Origin: Janthinobacterium sp. UMAB-56 | GTDB lineage: Bacteria > Pseudomonadota > Gammaproteobacteria > Burkholderiales > Burkholderiaceae_D | Length of the DNA stretch: 64,000 nt | NCBI RefSeq assembly: GCF_900095265.1 | Contig: NZ_LT607654.1 | Span: 330,480 to 394,479 of the forward strand | Direction: 5' to 3' | Part shown: in pieces, positions 29,541 to 38,073 of the stretch | Numbering within the stretch: position 1 is the stretch's first letter | How the letters are laid out: the number at the start of each line of letters is the position of its first letter | Made by a program: the position numbers and the translations under genes | Notes under the pieces: generated by a model | Database searches by the model: none | What the model was told of the DNA's origin: nothing | The model's input: only the letters and a program-made list of their open reading frames with translations

Positions 29541-29642
29541 AGAGCTTCGGACAACGGTTCAGGGCAAGGCGCGGCACCGAAGACAGTACGAATAGTACGG
29601 CGAGGCGACGCAACGCCGCCATGGGCCGTTTTCCGGAGCTCT
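29541..29642. repeat. structured intergenic repeat, copy 2
   Basis: Second copy of the same element. Its inner inverted pair is CTTCGG (29545-29550) / CCGAAG (29577-29582), changed in both arms relative to copy 1 so pairing is kept. Its ends also pair: AGAGCTTCGGA against TCCGGAGCTCT (10 of 11 positions). The last bases touch the terD stop codon at 29642-29644. Confidence 0.7.
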
Positions 29643-30217
29643 TAGGCGTTGATGCCGAAGGAACGTGCCAGTGGCCCCAGTCCGCCCTTGAAACCCTGGC
29701 CGATCGCCTTGAATTTCCATTCGCTGCCGGCGCGGTAGATTTCGCCGAAGATCATGGCCGCTTCCGTCGAGCCGTCTTCCGACAGGTCGTAGCGGGCGAT
29801 TTCCGCGCCGTTGTCGCCGTTCAGGCAGCGGATGTAAGCCTTGCCCACCATGCCGAAGTTCTGCTTGCGGGCTTCCGCGTCGTGAATCGTGACGGCCACG
29901 GCAATCTTGTCGATGTCGGCGGGCACGCTGGCCAGGTCGACGGCGATCTTCTCGTCGTCGCCATCGCCGCCGCCCGTGGTGTTGTCGCCCGCGTGGACGA
30001 TGGAACCATCGACCGACTTCAGGTTATTGTAAAAAATGAAATCAGCGTCGGAACGGGCCTTGCCATCGGTTTTCAGCAGGAAGGCGCTGCCGTCCAGGTC
30101 GAAAGCGGCGCCATCGGTGGCGCGCGGGTCCCAACCCAGCCCAATCACGATTTTCTTCAAGCCAGGGGCTTCCTTGCTCAGGTTGACATTGCCGCCTTTT
30201 TGCAAACTGATCGCCAT
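29642..30217 (-). CDS. terD: TerD-family stress protein
   Basis: A 191-aa protein with the complete TerD signature: [23 protein letters not shown], then DADFIFYNN and [19 protein letters not shown], holding the calcium-binding aspartates, and the C-terminal [23 protein letters not shown]. An AGGAAA precedes the ATG at 30217. It is the first gene of the Ter module, separated from the TerA-like gene by 244 bases carrying two repeats. The terZ, terB, terC and terE genes common in full clusters are absent from this locus. TerD/TerE cannot be told apart with confidence. Confidence 0.85.
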   Translation of the reverse strand: MAISLQKGGNVNLSKEAPGLKKIVIGLGWDPRATDGAAFDLDGSAFLLKTDGKARSDADFIFYNNLKSVDGSIVHAGDNTTGGGDGDDEKIAVDLASVPADIDKIAVAVTIHDAEARKQNFGMVGKAYIRCLNGDNGAEIARYDLSEDGSTEAAMIFGEIYRAGSEWKFKAIGQGFKGGLGPLARSFGINA

Positions 30218-30421
30218 GGTGTTTCCTCTTTAATTAGTGGGTTGCATTCGGTGTTACAAGTCACATCGCCGGCACCCCGGCTAGATGAGCCATGAGCCTA
30301 CCATAAAGTTCTGGCTTGCCAGCCGCGCACTATTGAAAATAATGCCATGCGGAATATGTTGCGCCGCTGCCCCGATGAGCAAAATGACGGATAATGCCGC
30401 TCCACAAGAATTTTTAGCACC

Positions 30422-31219
30422 ATGAGCGATTCGACTCCCAGCTTGAACTTGCCTGAAGCCACCACGCGGCTCGTTTGTATCCCGGGCACCTTGTGCGATG
30501 AACGCCTGTGGTCGCGCCTGGCGCCTGCCCTGGGCGACACCTTTCAGCTACAGCACGTGCCCTTGCACCAGGCGCGCACGCGCCCGCAAATGCAGGCCCT
30601 GATCGCCAGCCAGAGTGCGCCGCAAGCCCATCTGGTGGGCTTTTCGCTGGGTGCCTACCTGGCGCTCGAACACGCGCTGGCCCACCCGCAACGTGTGAAA
30701 TCGCTGACTTTGATCGCCAATTCGGCGCAAGGTTTGCTGCCGGCGGAAATTAGCGCGCGCCAGCGCATCGTCGCCATGCTTGAGCGCAATGCCTATGCTG
30801 GCATCACGCGCCAGCGCCTGCGCGAACTGCTGCATCCATCGCATCTGGACGATGTCGCCATCACGGCACTGATCCAGCAAATGGGGCTGGATCTGGGCAA
30901 GGACGTGCTACTGGCGCAATTTATCACCACCATCGACCGCCCCGACCTGATGGCGCGTTTGCCCGAGCTTGATTTCCCCGTGCTGATCGTGGGCGCCGTG
31001 GACGATAAGCTGGTCAACCCCGACGATCTGCGCGCCATGGCCACCCACCTGCCGCGAGCCACGCTGCACTTGCTCAATGACAACACCGGCCACATGATTC
31101 CGCTGGAAGCGCCAGGCCCGCTTGCCGCCGCCATGCGTGTGCATCTGGAGGCGACAATCAATTTCAACGATAATGACGGGCATCGGGCCATGCCCCCACC
31201 ACTTTCACAGAACCAATGA
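30422..31219 (+). CDS. alpha/beta hydrolase
   Basis: A 265-aa hydrolase. The oxyanion region is CIPGTLCDERLWSRL; the nucleophile is the serine of GFSLGAYLALEHA, and the acid and base are in VGAVDDKLVNPDDL and NDNTGHMIPLEAP. The GFSLG elbow and CIPGTLCD opening resemble the BioH/MenH-like group. Its stop overlaps the folA start (ATGA at 31216-31219), so the genes are likely coupled, though a functional link to folate is not evident. Confidence 0.82.
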   Translation: MSDSTPSLNLPEATTRLVCIPGTLCDERLWSRLAPALGDTFQLQHVPLHQARTRPQMQALIASQSAPQAHLVGFSLGAYLALEHALAHPQRVKSLTLIANSAQGLLPAEISARQRIVAMLERNAYAGITRQRLRELLHPSHLDDVAITALIQQMGLDLGKDVLLAQFITTIDRPDLMARLPELDFPVLIVGAVDDKLVNPDDLRAMATHLPRATLHLLNDNTGHMIPLEAPGPLAAAMRVHLEATINFNDNDGHRAMPPPLSQNQ

Positions 31220-31701
31220 GCTTACTGACCATCATCGTCGCCACCGACCAGCAAGGCGGCATCGGCATCAACAACACCCTGCCGTGGAAATTACCGGAAG
31301 ATCTGGCGCACTTCAAGCGCTTGACGACGGGCCACCCCATCCTCATGGGCCGCAAGACCTTCGATTCCATCGGCCGGCCGCTGCCGAACCGCCGCAACAT
31401 CGTCATCACGCGCAATCCGGACTGGCGCCATGAGGGCGTGGAAGCGGTGTCGTCGGTGGAAGCGGCCATCGCCCTGCTCGATGGCGCCGAAGGCTATGTC
31501 ATCGGCGGCGCCGAGATTTACCGGCAAGCCCTGCCATTGACGGCGCGCCTGATCATCACGGAAATCGGCCAGACCTTTGACTGCGATGCGTTTTTCCCCG
31601 CCGTGGATCATGCCGTATGGCAGGAAACGGCGCGCGAGGCGCATGTAGCGGAAAAATCCGGCCTGCCCTACGCCTTCGTCACGCTGCAACGCAAAGCCTG
31701 A
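31216..31701 (+). CDS. folA: dihydrofolate reductase
   Basis: A 161-aa dihydrofolate reductase regenerating tetrahydrofolate with NADPH after thymidylate synthesis. Motifs: IIVATDQQGGIGINNTLPWKLPEDLAHFK with the substrate-binding acid, HPILMGRKTFDSIGRPLPNRRN, and VIGGAEIYRQALP. Length is normal. It overlaps the preceding hydrolase by 4 bases. Confidence 0.95.
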   Translation: MSLLTIIVATDQQGGIGINNTLPWKLPEDLAHFKRLTTGHPILMGRKTFDSIGRPLPNRRNIVITRNPDWRHEGVEAVSSVEAAIALLDGAEGYVIGGAEIYRQALPLTARLIITEIGQTFDCDAFFPAVDHAVWQETAREAHVAEKSGLPYAFVTLQRKA

Positions 31702-31733
31702 TAAGGTGAGCAAAGGTAGGCCCAAGGTCGATA

Positions 31734-31762
31734 TTGATTCGGGCAAAAGGTTGCTGTAATAC
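31734..31762 (+). promoter_or_regulatory. predicted sigma-70 promoter of the decarboxylase
   Basis: TTGATT (31734-31739), 17-base spacer, TAATAC (31757-31762). Transcription would start about 31769, leaving a leader of about 190 bases before the ATG at 31962. Confidence 0.5.
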
Positions 31763-31769
31763 CCTTGTC

Positions 31770-31961
31770 ACATGCTTGCGTCACGCTAGCGCTCGCTCGT
31801 GATGCGTTGGGGTGATATTTTTTCCCGCAGAGGCCGCATTTCTGCGAGAATCCCGTTCTTATTTTTTTTCTGCGGCTGCCGGGTTGCACTACCGCCTGAC
31901 CGTCGCGCCCTAGTCCGCCCCTCCATTACGTCAGGGGCGGCTTGCTTTTTTGGAGACATGC
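31770..31961 (+). ncRNA. candidate structured 5' leader (possible attenuator or riboswitch) of the decarboxylase
   Basis: Three hairpins can be drawn. P1: GCGTCACG (31778-31785) with CGTGATGC (31798-31805), one wobble pair. P2: CGCAGA (31826-31831) with TCTGCG (31841-31846), or alternatively CCGCAGA (31825-31831) with the second TCTGCGG (31869-31875); the two choices exclude each other. P3: CCGCCCCT (31915-31922) with AGGGGCGG (31933-31940), followed by CTTGC and six T's, which is the form of an intrinsic terminator placed directly before the ribosome binding site TGGAGA. I do not match it to a known RNA family. Structure is drawn by eye. Confidence 0.45.
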
Positions 31962-34226
31962 ATGAAATTTCGTTTCCCCATCGTCATCATTGACGAGGAT
32001 TTCCGTTCTGAAAATACGTCCGGCCTGGGCATTCGCGCCCTTGCCGCCGCAATGGAAAAAGAAGGCATGGAAGTGCTGGGCGTGACCAGCTACGGCGATT
32101 TGTCGCAATTTGCCCAGCAACAATCGCGCGCGTCAGCCTTCGTGCTGTCGATCGACGATGAGGAATTCGGCGCCGGGTCCATCGAGGAAACCGATCATGC
32201 CTTGAAATCGCTGCGCGCCTTCGTCGAGGAAATCCGCTACAAGAACGCCGACATCCCTATTTATCTGTATGGTGAAACGCGCACCTCGCGCCACATCCCC
32301 AACGATATCCTGCGCGAACTGCATGGTTTCATCCACATGTTCGAAGATACGCCGGAATTCGTCGCGCGCCACATCATCCGCGAAGCTAAATCTTACCTGG
32401 ACGGCCTGTCACCGCCCTTCTTCCGCGCACTGGTGCACTATGCCAACGACGGCTCCTACTCGTGGCACTGCCCCGGCCACTCGGGCGGCGTGGCTTTCCT
32501 CAAATCGCCGATCGGCCAGATGTTCCACCAGTTCTTTGGTGAAAACATGCTGCGCGCCGACGTCTGCAACGCCGTCGAGGAACTGGGCCAGCTGCTCGAC
32601 CATACCGGTCCGGTCGCCGCGTCGGAACGCAATGCTGCGCGTATCTTCAATGCCGATCATTGCTATTTCGTCACCAACGGCACGTCCACCTCGAACAAGA
32701 TGGTATGGCACTCGACCGTGGCGCCAGGCGACATCGTCGTCGTTGACCGCAACTGCCACAAGTCGATCTTGCATTCGATCATCATGTGCGGTGCCATTCC
32801 CGTTTTCCTGATGCCGACGCGCAATCACCTGGGCATCATCGGCCCCATCCCGCTGCATGAATTCACGCCGGAAAGCATTGCCCGCAAGATCGAGGCAAAC
32901 CCGTTCGCGCGCGAAGCGAAGAACAAGAAGCCACGCATTTTGACCATCACGCAATCGACCTACGATGGCGTGATCTACAACGTGGAAACCCTGCGCGAAA
33001 TGCTGGACGGCAAGATCGACACCCTGCACTTCGATGAAGCATGGCTGCCGCACGCCACCTTCCACGATTTCTACAAGAATATGCACGCCATCGGCAAGGA
33101 CCGTCCGCGCGCCAAGGAATCGATGATCTTCTCGACCCAGTCCACGCACAAATTGCTGGCCGGCCTGTCGCAGGCCTCGCAAATCCTCGTGCGCGAATCG
33201 GATACGGTCAAACTGGACCAGGACGCCTTCAACGAAGCTTACCTGATGCATACATCGACCTCGCCGCAGTATTCCATCATCGCCTCGTGCGACGTGGCTG
33301 CAGCCATGATGGAAGCGCCCGGCGGCACGGCCCTGGTGGAAGAATCGATCATGGAAGCGCTCGATTTCCGCCGCGCCATGAAGAAGATCGACCAGGAATG
33401 GGGCCAGGACTGGTGGTTCCAGGTATGGGGTCCGGCCAGCTTCAACGACGAAGGCATGGGCCGCCAGGAAGACTGGATGATACGCGCCGAGGATGACTGG
33501 CACGGCTTCGGCGACCTGGCTCCCGGCTTCAACATGCTCGACCCGATCAAGGCGACCATCGTCAACCCGGGCCTGTCGCTGGACGGCCAGTTCGGCGACA
33601 CGGGCATTCCCGCGTCCATCGTCACCAAATACCTGGCCGAGCACGGCGTCATCATTGAAAAATGCGGCCTGTACTCGTTCTTCATCATGTTTACCATCGG
33701 CATCACCAAGGGCCGCTGGAATACCTTGCTGACGGCTTTGCAGCAATTCAAGGACGACTACGACAAGAACCAGCCCATGTGGCGCATCTTGCCGGAATTT
33801 GCGGCGGCCAATCCGCGCTACGAAAAAATGGGCTTGCGCGACCTGTGTCAGCAAATCCACGATTTCTACAAGGCTTACGACGTGGCGCGCCTGACGACGG
33901 AAATGTATTTGTCGGACATGATCCCGGCCATGAAGCCGTCGGACGCCTTCGCCAAGATGGCGCACCGCGAAATCGAGCGCGTGGCCATTGACGAACTGGA
34001 AGGGCGCATCACGTCCATCCTGCTGACGCCGTATCCACCGGGCATTCCGCTCCTGATCCCTGGCGAGCGCTTCAACAAGACCATCGTCGACTACCTGCGC
34101 TTCGCACGCGACTTCAACGAGCGCTTCCCCGGCTTCGAAACGGATGTGCATGGCCTCGTGAAACGCGAAGTCGATGGCAAGCGCGGTTATTTCGTCGATT
34201 GCGTGAAGTTGGACGAAAACGTCTAA
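31962..34226 (+). CDS. Orn/Lys/Arg decarboxylase, fold-type I PLP (AdiA/CadA/SpeC family)
   Basis: A 754-aa decarboxylase with the three-part family plan: N-terminal receiver-like wing domain (residues 1-~140), PLP domain, and C-terminal domain. The Schiff-base lysine is K397 in STQSTHKLLAGLSQAS. Other motifs are CPGHSGGVAFLKSP, GENMLRADV, VVDRNCHKSILHSI and LHFDEAWLPHA. Length is close to AdiA (755 aa) and greater than CadA or SpeC, favouring arginine, but the substrate is unproved. The ATG at 31962 is preceded by GGAG at 31952-31955; a TTG at 31950 is rejected. It is monocistronic with its own promoter, structured leader and terminator, suggesting regulation by polyamine, pH or amino acid. 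Confidence 0.88.
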   Translation: MKFRFPIVIIDEDFRSENTSGLGIRALAAAMEKEGMEVLGVTSYGDLSQFAQQQSRASAFVLSIDDEEFGAGSIEETDHALKSLRAFVEEIRYKNADIPIYLYGETRTSRHIPNDILRELHGFIHMFEDTPEFVARHIIREAKSYLDGLSPPFFRALVHYANDGSYSWHCPGHSGGVAFLKSPIGQMFHQFFGENMLRADVCNAVEELGQLLDHTGPVAASERNAARIFNADHCYFVTNGTSTSNKMVWHSTVAPGDIVVVDRNCHKSILHSIIMCGAIPVFLMPTRNHLGIIGPIPLHEFTPESIARKIEANPFAREAKNKKPRILTITQSTYDGVIYNVETLREMLDGKIDTLHFDEAWLPHATFHDFYKNMHAIGKDRPRAKESMIFSTQSTHKLLAGLSQASQILVRESDTVKLDQDAFNEAYLMHTSTSPQYSIIASCDVAAAMMEAPGGTALVEESIMEALDFRRAMKKIDQEWGQDWWFQVWGPASFNDEGMGRQEDWMIRAEDDWHGFGDLAPGFNMLDPIKATIVNPGLSLDGQFGDTGIPASIVTKYLAEHGVIIEKCGLYSFFIMFTIGITKGRWNTLLTALQQFKDDYDKNQPMWRILPEFAAANPRYEKMGLRDLCQQIHDFYKAYDVARLTTEMYLSDMIPAMKPSDAFAKMAHREIERVAIDELEGRITSILLTPYPPGIPLLIPGERFNKTIVDYLRFARDFNERFPGFETDVHGLVKREVDGKRGYFVDCVKLDENV

Positions 34227-34260
34227 AAAACCTCGCCGTTGCTTGAACTGCCACTCTTAG

Positions 34261-34284
34261 CGCCACCTTTCAGGTGGCGTTTTT
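34261..34284 (+). terminator. intrinsic terminator
   Basis: Perfect 8-bp stem CGCCACCT / AGGTGGCG with loop TTC followed by TTTTT, 34 bases after the decarboxylase stop. Confidence 0.88.
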
Positions 34285-34820
34285 CATGTTGGGAGACGAC
34301 GCACGCTTGCGCCAACGCCATATGAACGGCCTCGATCAGATGCGTGACTTGGGGCGCCGGGTCGAATTTCTTGCTGTCCACCTTCCATCCCTGCAGTTCC
34401 AGGCCCAGGCTGCCTGCTGCGCGCCGCCTGAGCGCCTGCGGCACAGCACCGTGCGGGGATGGCATGCAAGCCAGTGGAAAGCAAAGTACGGCACAGTACG
34501 GCGCACGGCGTTTCGCCGATAGCGTAAAAACCATCGTTTCCAAAGCAGCGAGTTTCCTTGTCAAGATGAGCGTTCAAACAAGCTTAATGGGCAGGAACGA
34601 TTACGTCGCCTATCCGCCACAGCGACGCTGAACGCGAAAAAATATTTTTCATTTACAACAAACAAACTTCGCGCTACGTCGTCAAAAATGAAGTCATTAA
34701 TACGGCAACACACATCAAAAATAAATGTAGACAACACGCAAATGCTTAATTGAAAACAGCTTTTTGGTAGGCAGGCCCTACAATAAACGGGCCAGAATTT
34801 AATTGCCCGGAAGAAACTAG
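34285..34820. other. 536-bp stretch without a supported gene
   Basis: From the terminator to the DUF1800 gene. Positions 34285-34560 hold short open frames on both strands, one on the minus strand reading LGLELQGWKVDSKKFDPAP, which has protein-like composition but runs through the terminator and lacks a ribosome binding site; it may be a decayed remnant. Positions 34630-34770 are clearly AT-rich compared with the window and probably hold the promoter of the DUF1800 gene; a TACAAT at 34779-34784 is a possible -10 box. Confidence 0.5.
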
Positions 34821-36623
34821 ATGATAGACCTTACTTTGCGCCGTTTGCTCGCCATCACATTGTTCAGCCTACTTGCCGCCTGCGGCGGTGGCGGCGACGG
34901 CAAGGCCGGCTCCGCCCAGAACCCGGAGGTCTCGGTCGTACCGCCTGCGACCACCGCCCCCGGCGATCCGCAAGTCCCTGGCTCGACGCCGGGCGATACC
35001 GTCGCGCCGCCACCCCTGACCACGCCGCCGGCCAAGCAAGCGACCAGCTTCACGCGCCAGGAAGCGTCGCGCTTCCTGGGCCGCGCCACGTTCGGAGCGA
35101 ACATGGCGGCCATCGATGCCCTGGCTGCCAGCGACAGCGACGCGTGGTTCCGCGCCCAGTTTTCCAAGCCGCAAACCTTGCATCGCAAATATATCGACGC
35201 CATGCTGGCAGCGCAGACCGCCGGCGGGCAACAGGTGGGTTTTACGGGGGTGTATGAAACCTTCTGGCAACAGGGCATCCGTGGCGAGGACCAATTGCGC
35301 CAACGCATGGCCTTTGCCCTGTCCGAGATTTTCGTTATTTCCATGCAGAATGATGCCGTAAGGCCGCAGGTGCGTGGCGTGGCCAGCTATTACGACATGC
35401 TGGGCCAGCATGCTTTTGGCAACTTCCGCGACCTGCTGGAAGGCGTCGCCCTGCATCCGATGATGGGGCTGTACCTGTCCCACCTGCGCAACCAGAAGGA
35501 ATCGGCCACGCGCACGCCCGATGAAAACTTCGCCCGCGAAGTGATGCAGCTATTCACAATCGGGCTGTACCAGCTGAATCCGGATGGCAGCCTGAAACTG
35601 TCCGGCGGCAAACCCGTCGAGACTTACACGCACGATGACGTGGCGGGCCTGGCGCGCGTATTTACCGGCTGGAGCTGGGCCGGACCGGACCAGAGCGCCA
35701 CGCGTTTCTATGGCGGCACGGCCGATCCAGACCGTGACTGGAAGCCCATGCAGAATTATGCGGCTTATCATTCCAGCGGCGACAAGCGTTTCCTGGGCCA
35801 AAGCATCTCCGGCACCAGCAGCGGCCAGGCCGACCTCAAACTGGCGCTCGACACCCTGTTCAACCATCCCAATGCGGGACCGTTCTTTGCCCGCCAGTTG
35901 ATCCAGCGCCTGGTCAGCAGCAATCCCAGCGCCGCCTATGTGGGACGCGTGGCCGCCGCCTTTGCCAACAATGGCAGCGGCGTGCGCGGCGACATGCAAG
36001 CCGTCATCCGCGCCGTGCTGCTCGACCCGGAGGCACTGGCCCCAAGCGGCACCACTTTGCGCACAGGCAAGTTGCGCGAGCCGCTGCTGCGCCTGGCTGG
36101 CTGGATGCGTGCCTTCGACGCCAAGCCAACTGGCGGCCGCTACAAACTCTATTACCTCGACGACCCTTTGAGCGGCCTGGGTCAGAATCCATTGAATCCG
36201 CCTTCCGTCTTCAGTTTTTTCCGCCCCGCCTATACGCCGCCCAATTCCGCCCTGGCCAGCGCGGGCCTGGTGGCGCCGGAGCTGCAAATCACGGCTGAAC
36301 CGTCAGTGACGGGCTATCTGAACTTCATGCAGGATGCCGTCAATAGCGGCGTTGGCGACGGTCGCGACATCAAGCCCGACTACACGCGTGAACTGGCGCT
36401 GGCCAGCGACACCGGTGCCCTGCTCGACCGCATAAACCTGCTCCTGATGCATGGCAGCATGCCCGCGAGGCTGCGCGGACAAATCCTGACCGCCGTCAAT
36501 GGCATCAGCATCCCAACGGCCACGTCCAGCAATGCCACGCAAGTTGCCGCGGCCCAGGCCAACCGCGTCAAACTGGCCATTTTCCTGACCATGGCCTCGC
36601 CGGCCTACCTGGTGCAAAAATAA
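34821..36623 (+). CDS. DUF1800 lipoprotein
   Basis: A 600-aa protein with a lipoprotein signal: RRLLAITLFSLLAACGGGG, lipidated cysteine C21. A Pro/Thr-rich linker (to ~residue 70) leads into DUF1800 with RFLGRATFGANMAAIDAL, MAFALSEIFVISM, DENFAREVMQLFTIGLYQLNPDG and a final FLTMASPAYLVQK. The family is widespread but of unknown biochemical role; it is almost always paired with DUF1501, as here 10 bases downstream. Export to the periplasm or cell surface is predicted. Expression is probably from the AT-rich region upstream. Confidence 0.88.
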   Translation: MIDLTLRRLLAITLFSLLAACGGGGDGKAGSAQNPEVSVVPPATTAPGDPQVPGSTPGDTVAPPPLTTPPAKQATSFTRQEASRFLGRATFGANMAAIDALAASDSDAWFRAQFSKPQTLHRKYIDAMLAAQTAGGQQVGFTGVYETFWQQGIRGEDQLRQRMAFALSEIFVISMQNDAVRPQVRGVASYYDMLGQHAFGNFRDLLEGVALHPMMGLYLSHLRNQKESATRTPDENFAREVMQLFTIGLYQLNPDGSLKLSGGKPVETYTHDDVAGLARVFTGWSWAGPDQSATRFYGGTADPDRDWKPMQNYAAYHSSGDKRFLGQSISGTSSGQADLKLALDTLFNHPNAGPFFARQLIQRLVSSNPSAAYVGRVAAAFANNGSGVRGDMQAVIRAVLLDPEALAPSGTTLRTGKLREPLLRLAGWMRAFDAKPTGGRYKLYYLDDPLSGLGQNPLNPPSVFSFFRPAYTPPNSALASAGLVAPELQITAEPSVTGYLNFMQDAVNSGVGDGRDIKPDYTRELALASDTGALLDRINLLLMHGSMPARLRGQILTAVNGISIPTATSSNATQVAAAQANRVKLAIFLTMASPAYLVQK

Positions 36624-36633
36624 AATCGATCCT

Positions 36634-38073
36634 ATGCAAAATCTTCCATTTTCCCGCCGCCGCTTCCTCGGCTCCATGCTCAGCCTGGCCGGCACTACGG
36701 CCGCCCCCTTCGCCCTGAACCTGGCCGCCATGGGCAACGCCGCCGCGCAATCGGCCGGCGACTACAAGGCCATGGTGTGCCTGTTCATGGCAGGTGGCAA
36801 CGATGCCTTCAACACGGTGCTGGCCACCGATCCCACATCATGGAATGAATATTCGCGCCTGCGCAACACGGGCGGCGCCGATTCCATCCACCTGCCCGGC
36901 GTCGGCGAGACGGGCGGCGTATTGCCGGTGGTGCCTGCTACCGCGCAAACGGGCCGCGCCTTCGCCCTGCATCCCCAACTGGCGCCCTTGAAAGAGCTGT
37001 TCGACAATGGACGCGCCGCCATCGTCGCCAATGTGGGCACCTTGATCCAGCCCGCCACCCTGGCGCAGTACAAGGCTGGCAGCGTGGCCTTGCCGCCCAA
37101 GCTGTTTTCGCACAACGACCAGCAATCGACGTGGCAATCGGGTTCGCCGGAAGGGGCCAGCGCGGGCTGGGGCGGCAGGGTGGCCGACGTGGCTGGCTCG
37201 CTCAATACGAATGCCATGTTCACGGCCATTTCCGCTGCGGGCAACTCCCTCTTCCTCAGCGGGCGCCAGGTGCGCCAGTTCCAGGTGGGCCAGGCAGGCG
37301 CCGTGCCCATCCGCGGCGTGAGCGGCAACCTGTATGGCAGCACGGGCGGCGCGGGTGCGCTGCAAGCCATCGTCAACGATGCGGGCAGCGACCTGATCGA
37401 ACAGGAACACGTGGCCGTCGTGCAGCGCGCCATTTCCAGCCAGAATATCCTCAGCGGCGCCATGCTGGCGGCCGGTGCGGGCGGCGTGCCGAATCCACCG
37501 CCCTATGTCAACCCGAACACGGGCGTGTCCGGCGTCAACCAGCTGGCCGTGCAATTGCAGACGGTGGCGCGCATCATCGGCGGGCGCGGCCCCCTGGGAG
37601 CGAAACGGCAAGTGTTTTATGTGACCCTGGGCAGCTTCGACACGCATGACCGCCAGAAGGAGCTGCATGGCGACTTGATGGCCCGCCTGGCGCACGCACT
37701 GGCGTATTTCGACGCCACCCTGGCGGCCCTGCAGGGGGCCGACATGCGGCGCCAGGTGACGACGTTTACAGCCTCGGACTTCGGCCGCACCTTCAGCAGC
37801 AACGGCGACGGCACGGATCACGGCTGGGGCGCGCACCACTTTGTCGTGGGCGGCGCCGTGAAGGGCCGCGACATCTACGGCGCCTTCCCCGTCACGGGCC
37901 TGGGCCATGCGCTGGACGTGGGTTCCGGCTCCCTGCTGCCGACCACCTCCGTCGACCAGTACGGCGCCACCCTGGCCAAGTGGTTCGGCGTGGCCGACAG
38001 CCAGCTGGCCGAGGTGTTCCCGAATATCGGCAACTTCAGCCAGCGCGACCTCGGTTTCATGACGGCAACTTAA
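36634..38073 (+). CDS. DUF1501 Tat-exported protein
   Basis: A 479-aa protein with a twin-arginine signal (SRRRFLGSMLSLAGTTA). DUF1501 belongs to the alkaline-phosphatase/sulfatase-like superfamily: KAMVCLFMAGGNDAFNTVL, then SLYVTLGSFDTH-like VTLGSFDTHDRQKELHGDL, and FTASDFGRTFSSNGDGTDHGWGAHHFV, giving potential metal ligands. Partner of the preceding DUF1800 lipoprotein, presumably acting together outside the cytoplasm. The stop TAA overlaps that of the convergent dioxygenase gene (TTAA at 38070-38073). Confidence 0.88.
   Translation: MQNLPFSRRRFLGSMLSLAGTTAAPFALNLAAMGNAAAQSAGDYKAMVCLFMAGGNDAFNTVLATDPTSWNEYSRLRNTGGADSIHLPGVGETGGVLPVVPATAQTGRAFALHPQLAPLKELFDNGRAAIVANVGTLIQPATLAQYKAGSVALPPKLFSHNDQQSTWQSGSPEGASAGWGGRVADVAGSLNTNAMFTAISAAGNSLFLSGRQVRQFQVGQAGAVPIRGVSGNLYGSTGGAGALQAIVNDAGSDLIEQEHVAVVQRAISSQNILSGAMLAAGAGGVPNPPPYVNPNTGVSGVNQLAVQLQTVARIIGGRGPLGAKRQVFYVTLGSFDTHDRQKELHGDLMARLAHALAYFDATLAALQGADMRRQVTTFTASDFGRTFSSNGDGTDHGWGAHHFVVGGAVKGRDIYGAFPVTGLGHALDVGSGSLLPTTSVDQYGATLAKWFGVADSQLAEVFPNIGNFSQRDLGFMTAT

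Noticed and set aside
30231..30259. terD promoter TTGTAA-N17-TAATTA on the minus strand
   Set aside because: Hexamers are at good spacing, but the implied start would cut into the ribosome binding site, so I do not report it as a feature.
34480..34510. Possible third copy of the terD-type repeat (AGTACGG blocks)
   Set aside because: Only short blocks match and no inverted arms are conserved.
34223..34564. Minus-strand 113-codon frame
   Set aside because: Runs through the terminator at 34261, starts with TTG or an ATG lacking a ribosome binding site, and has no family match; kept only as a possible remnant.
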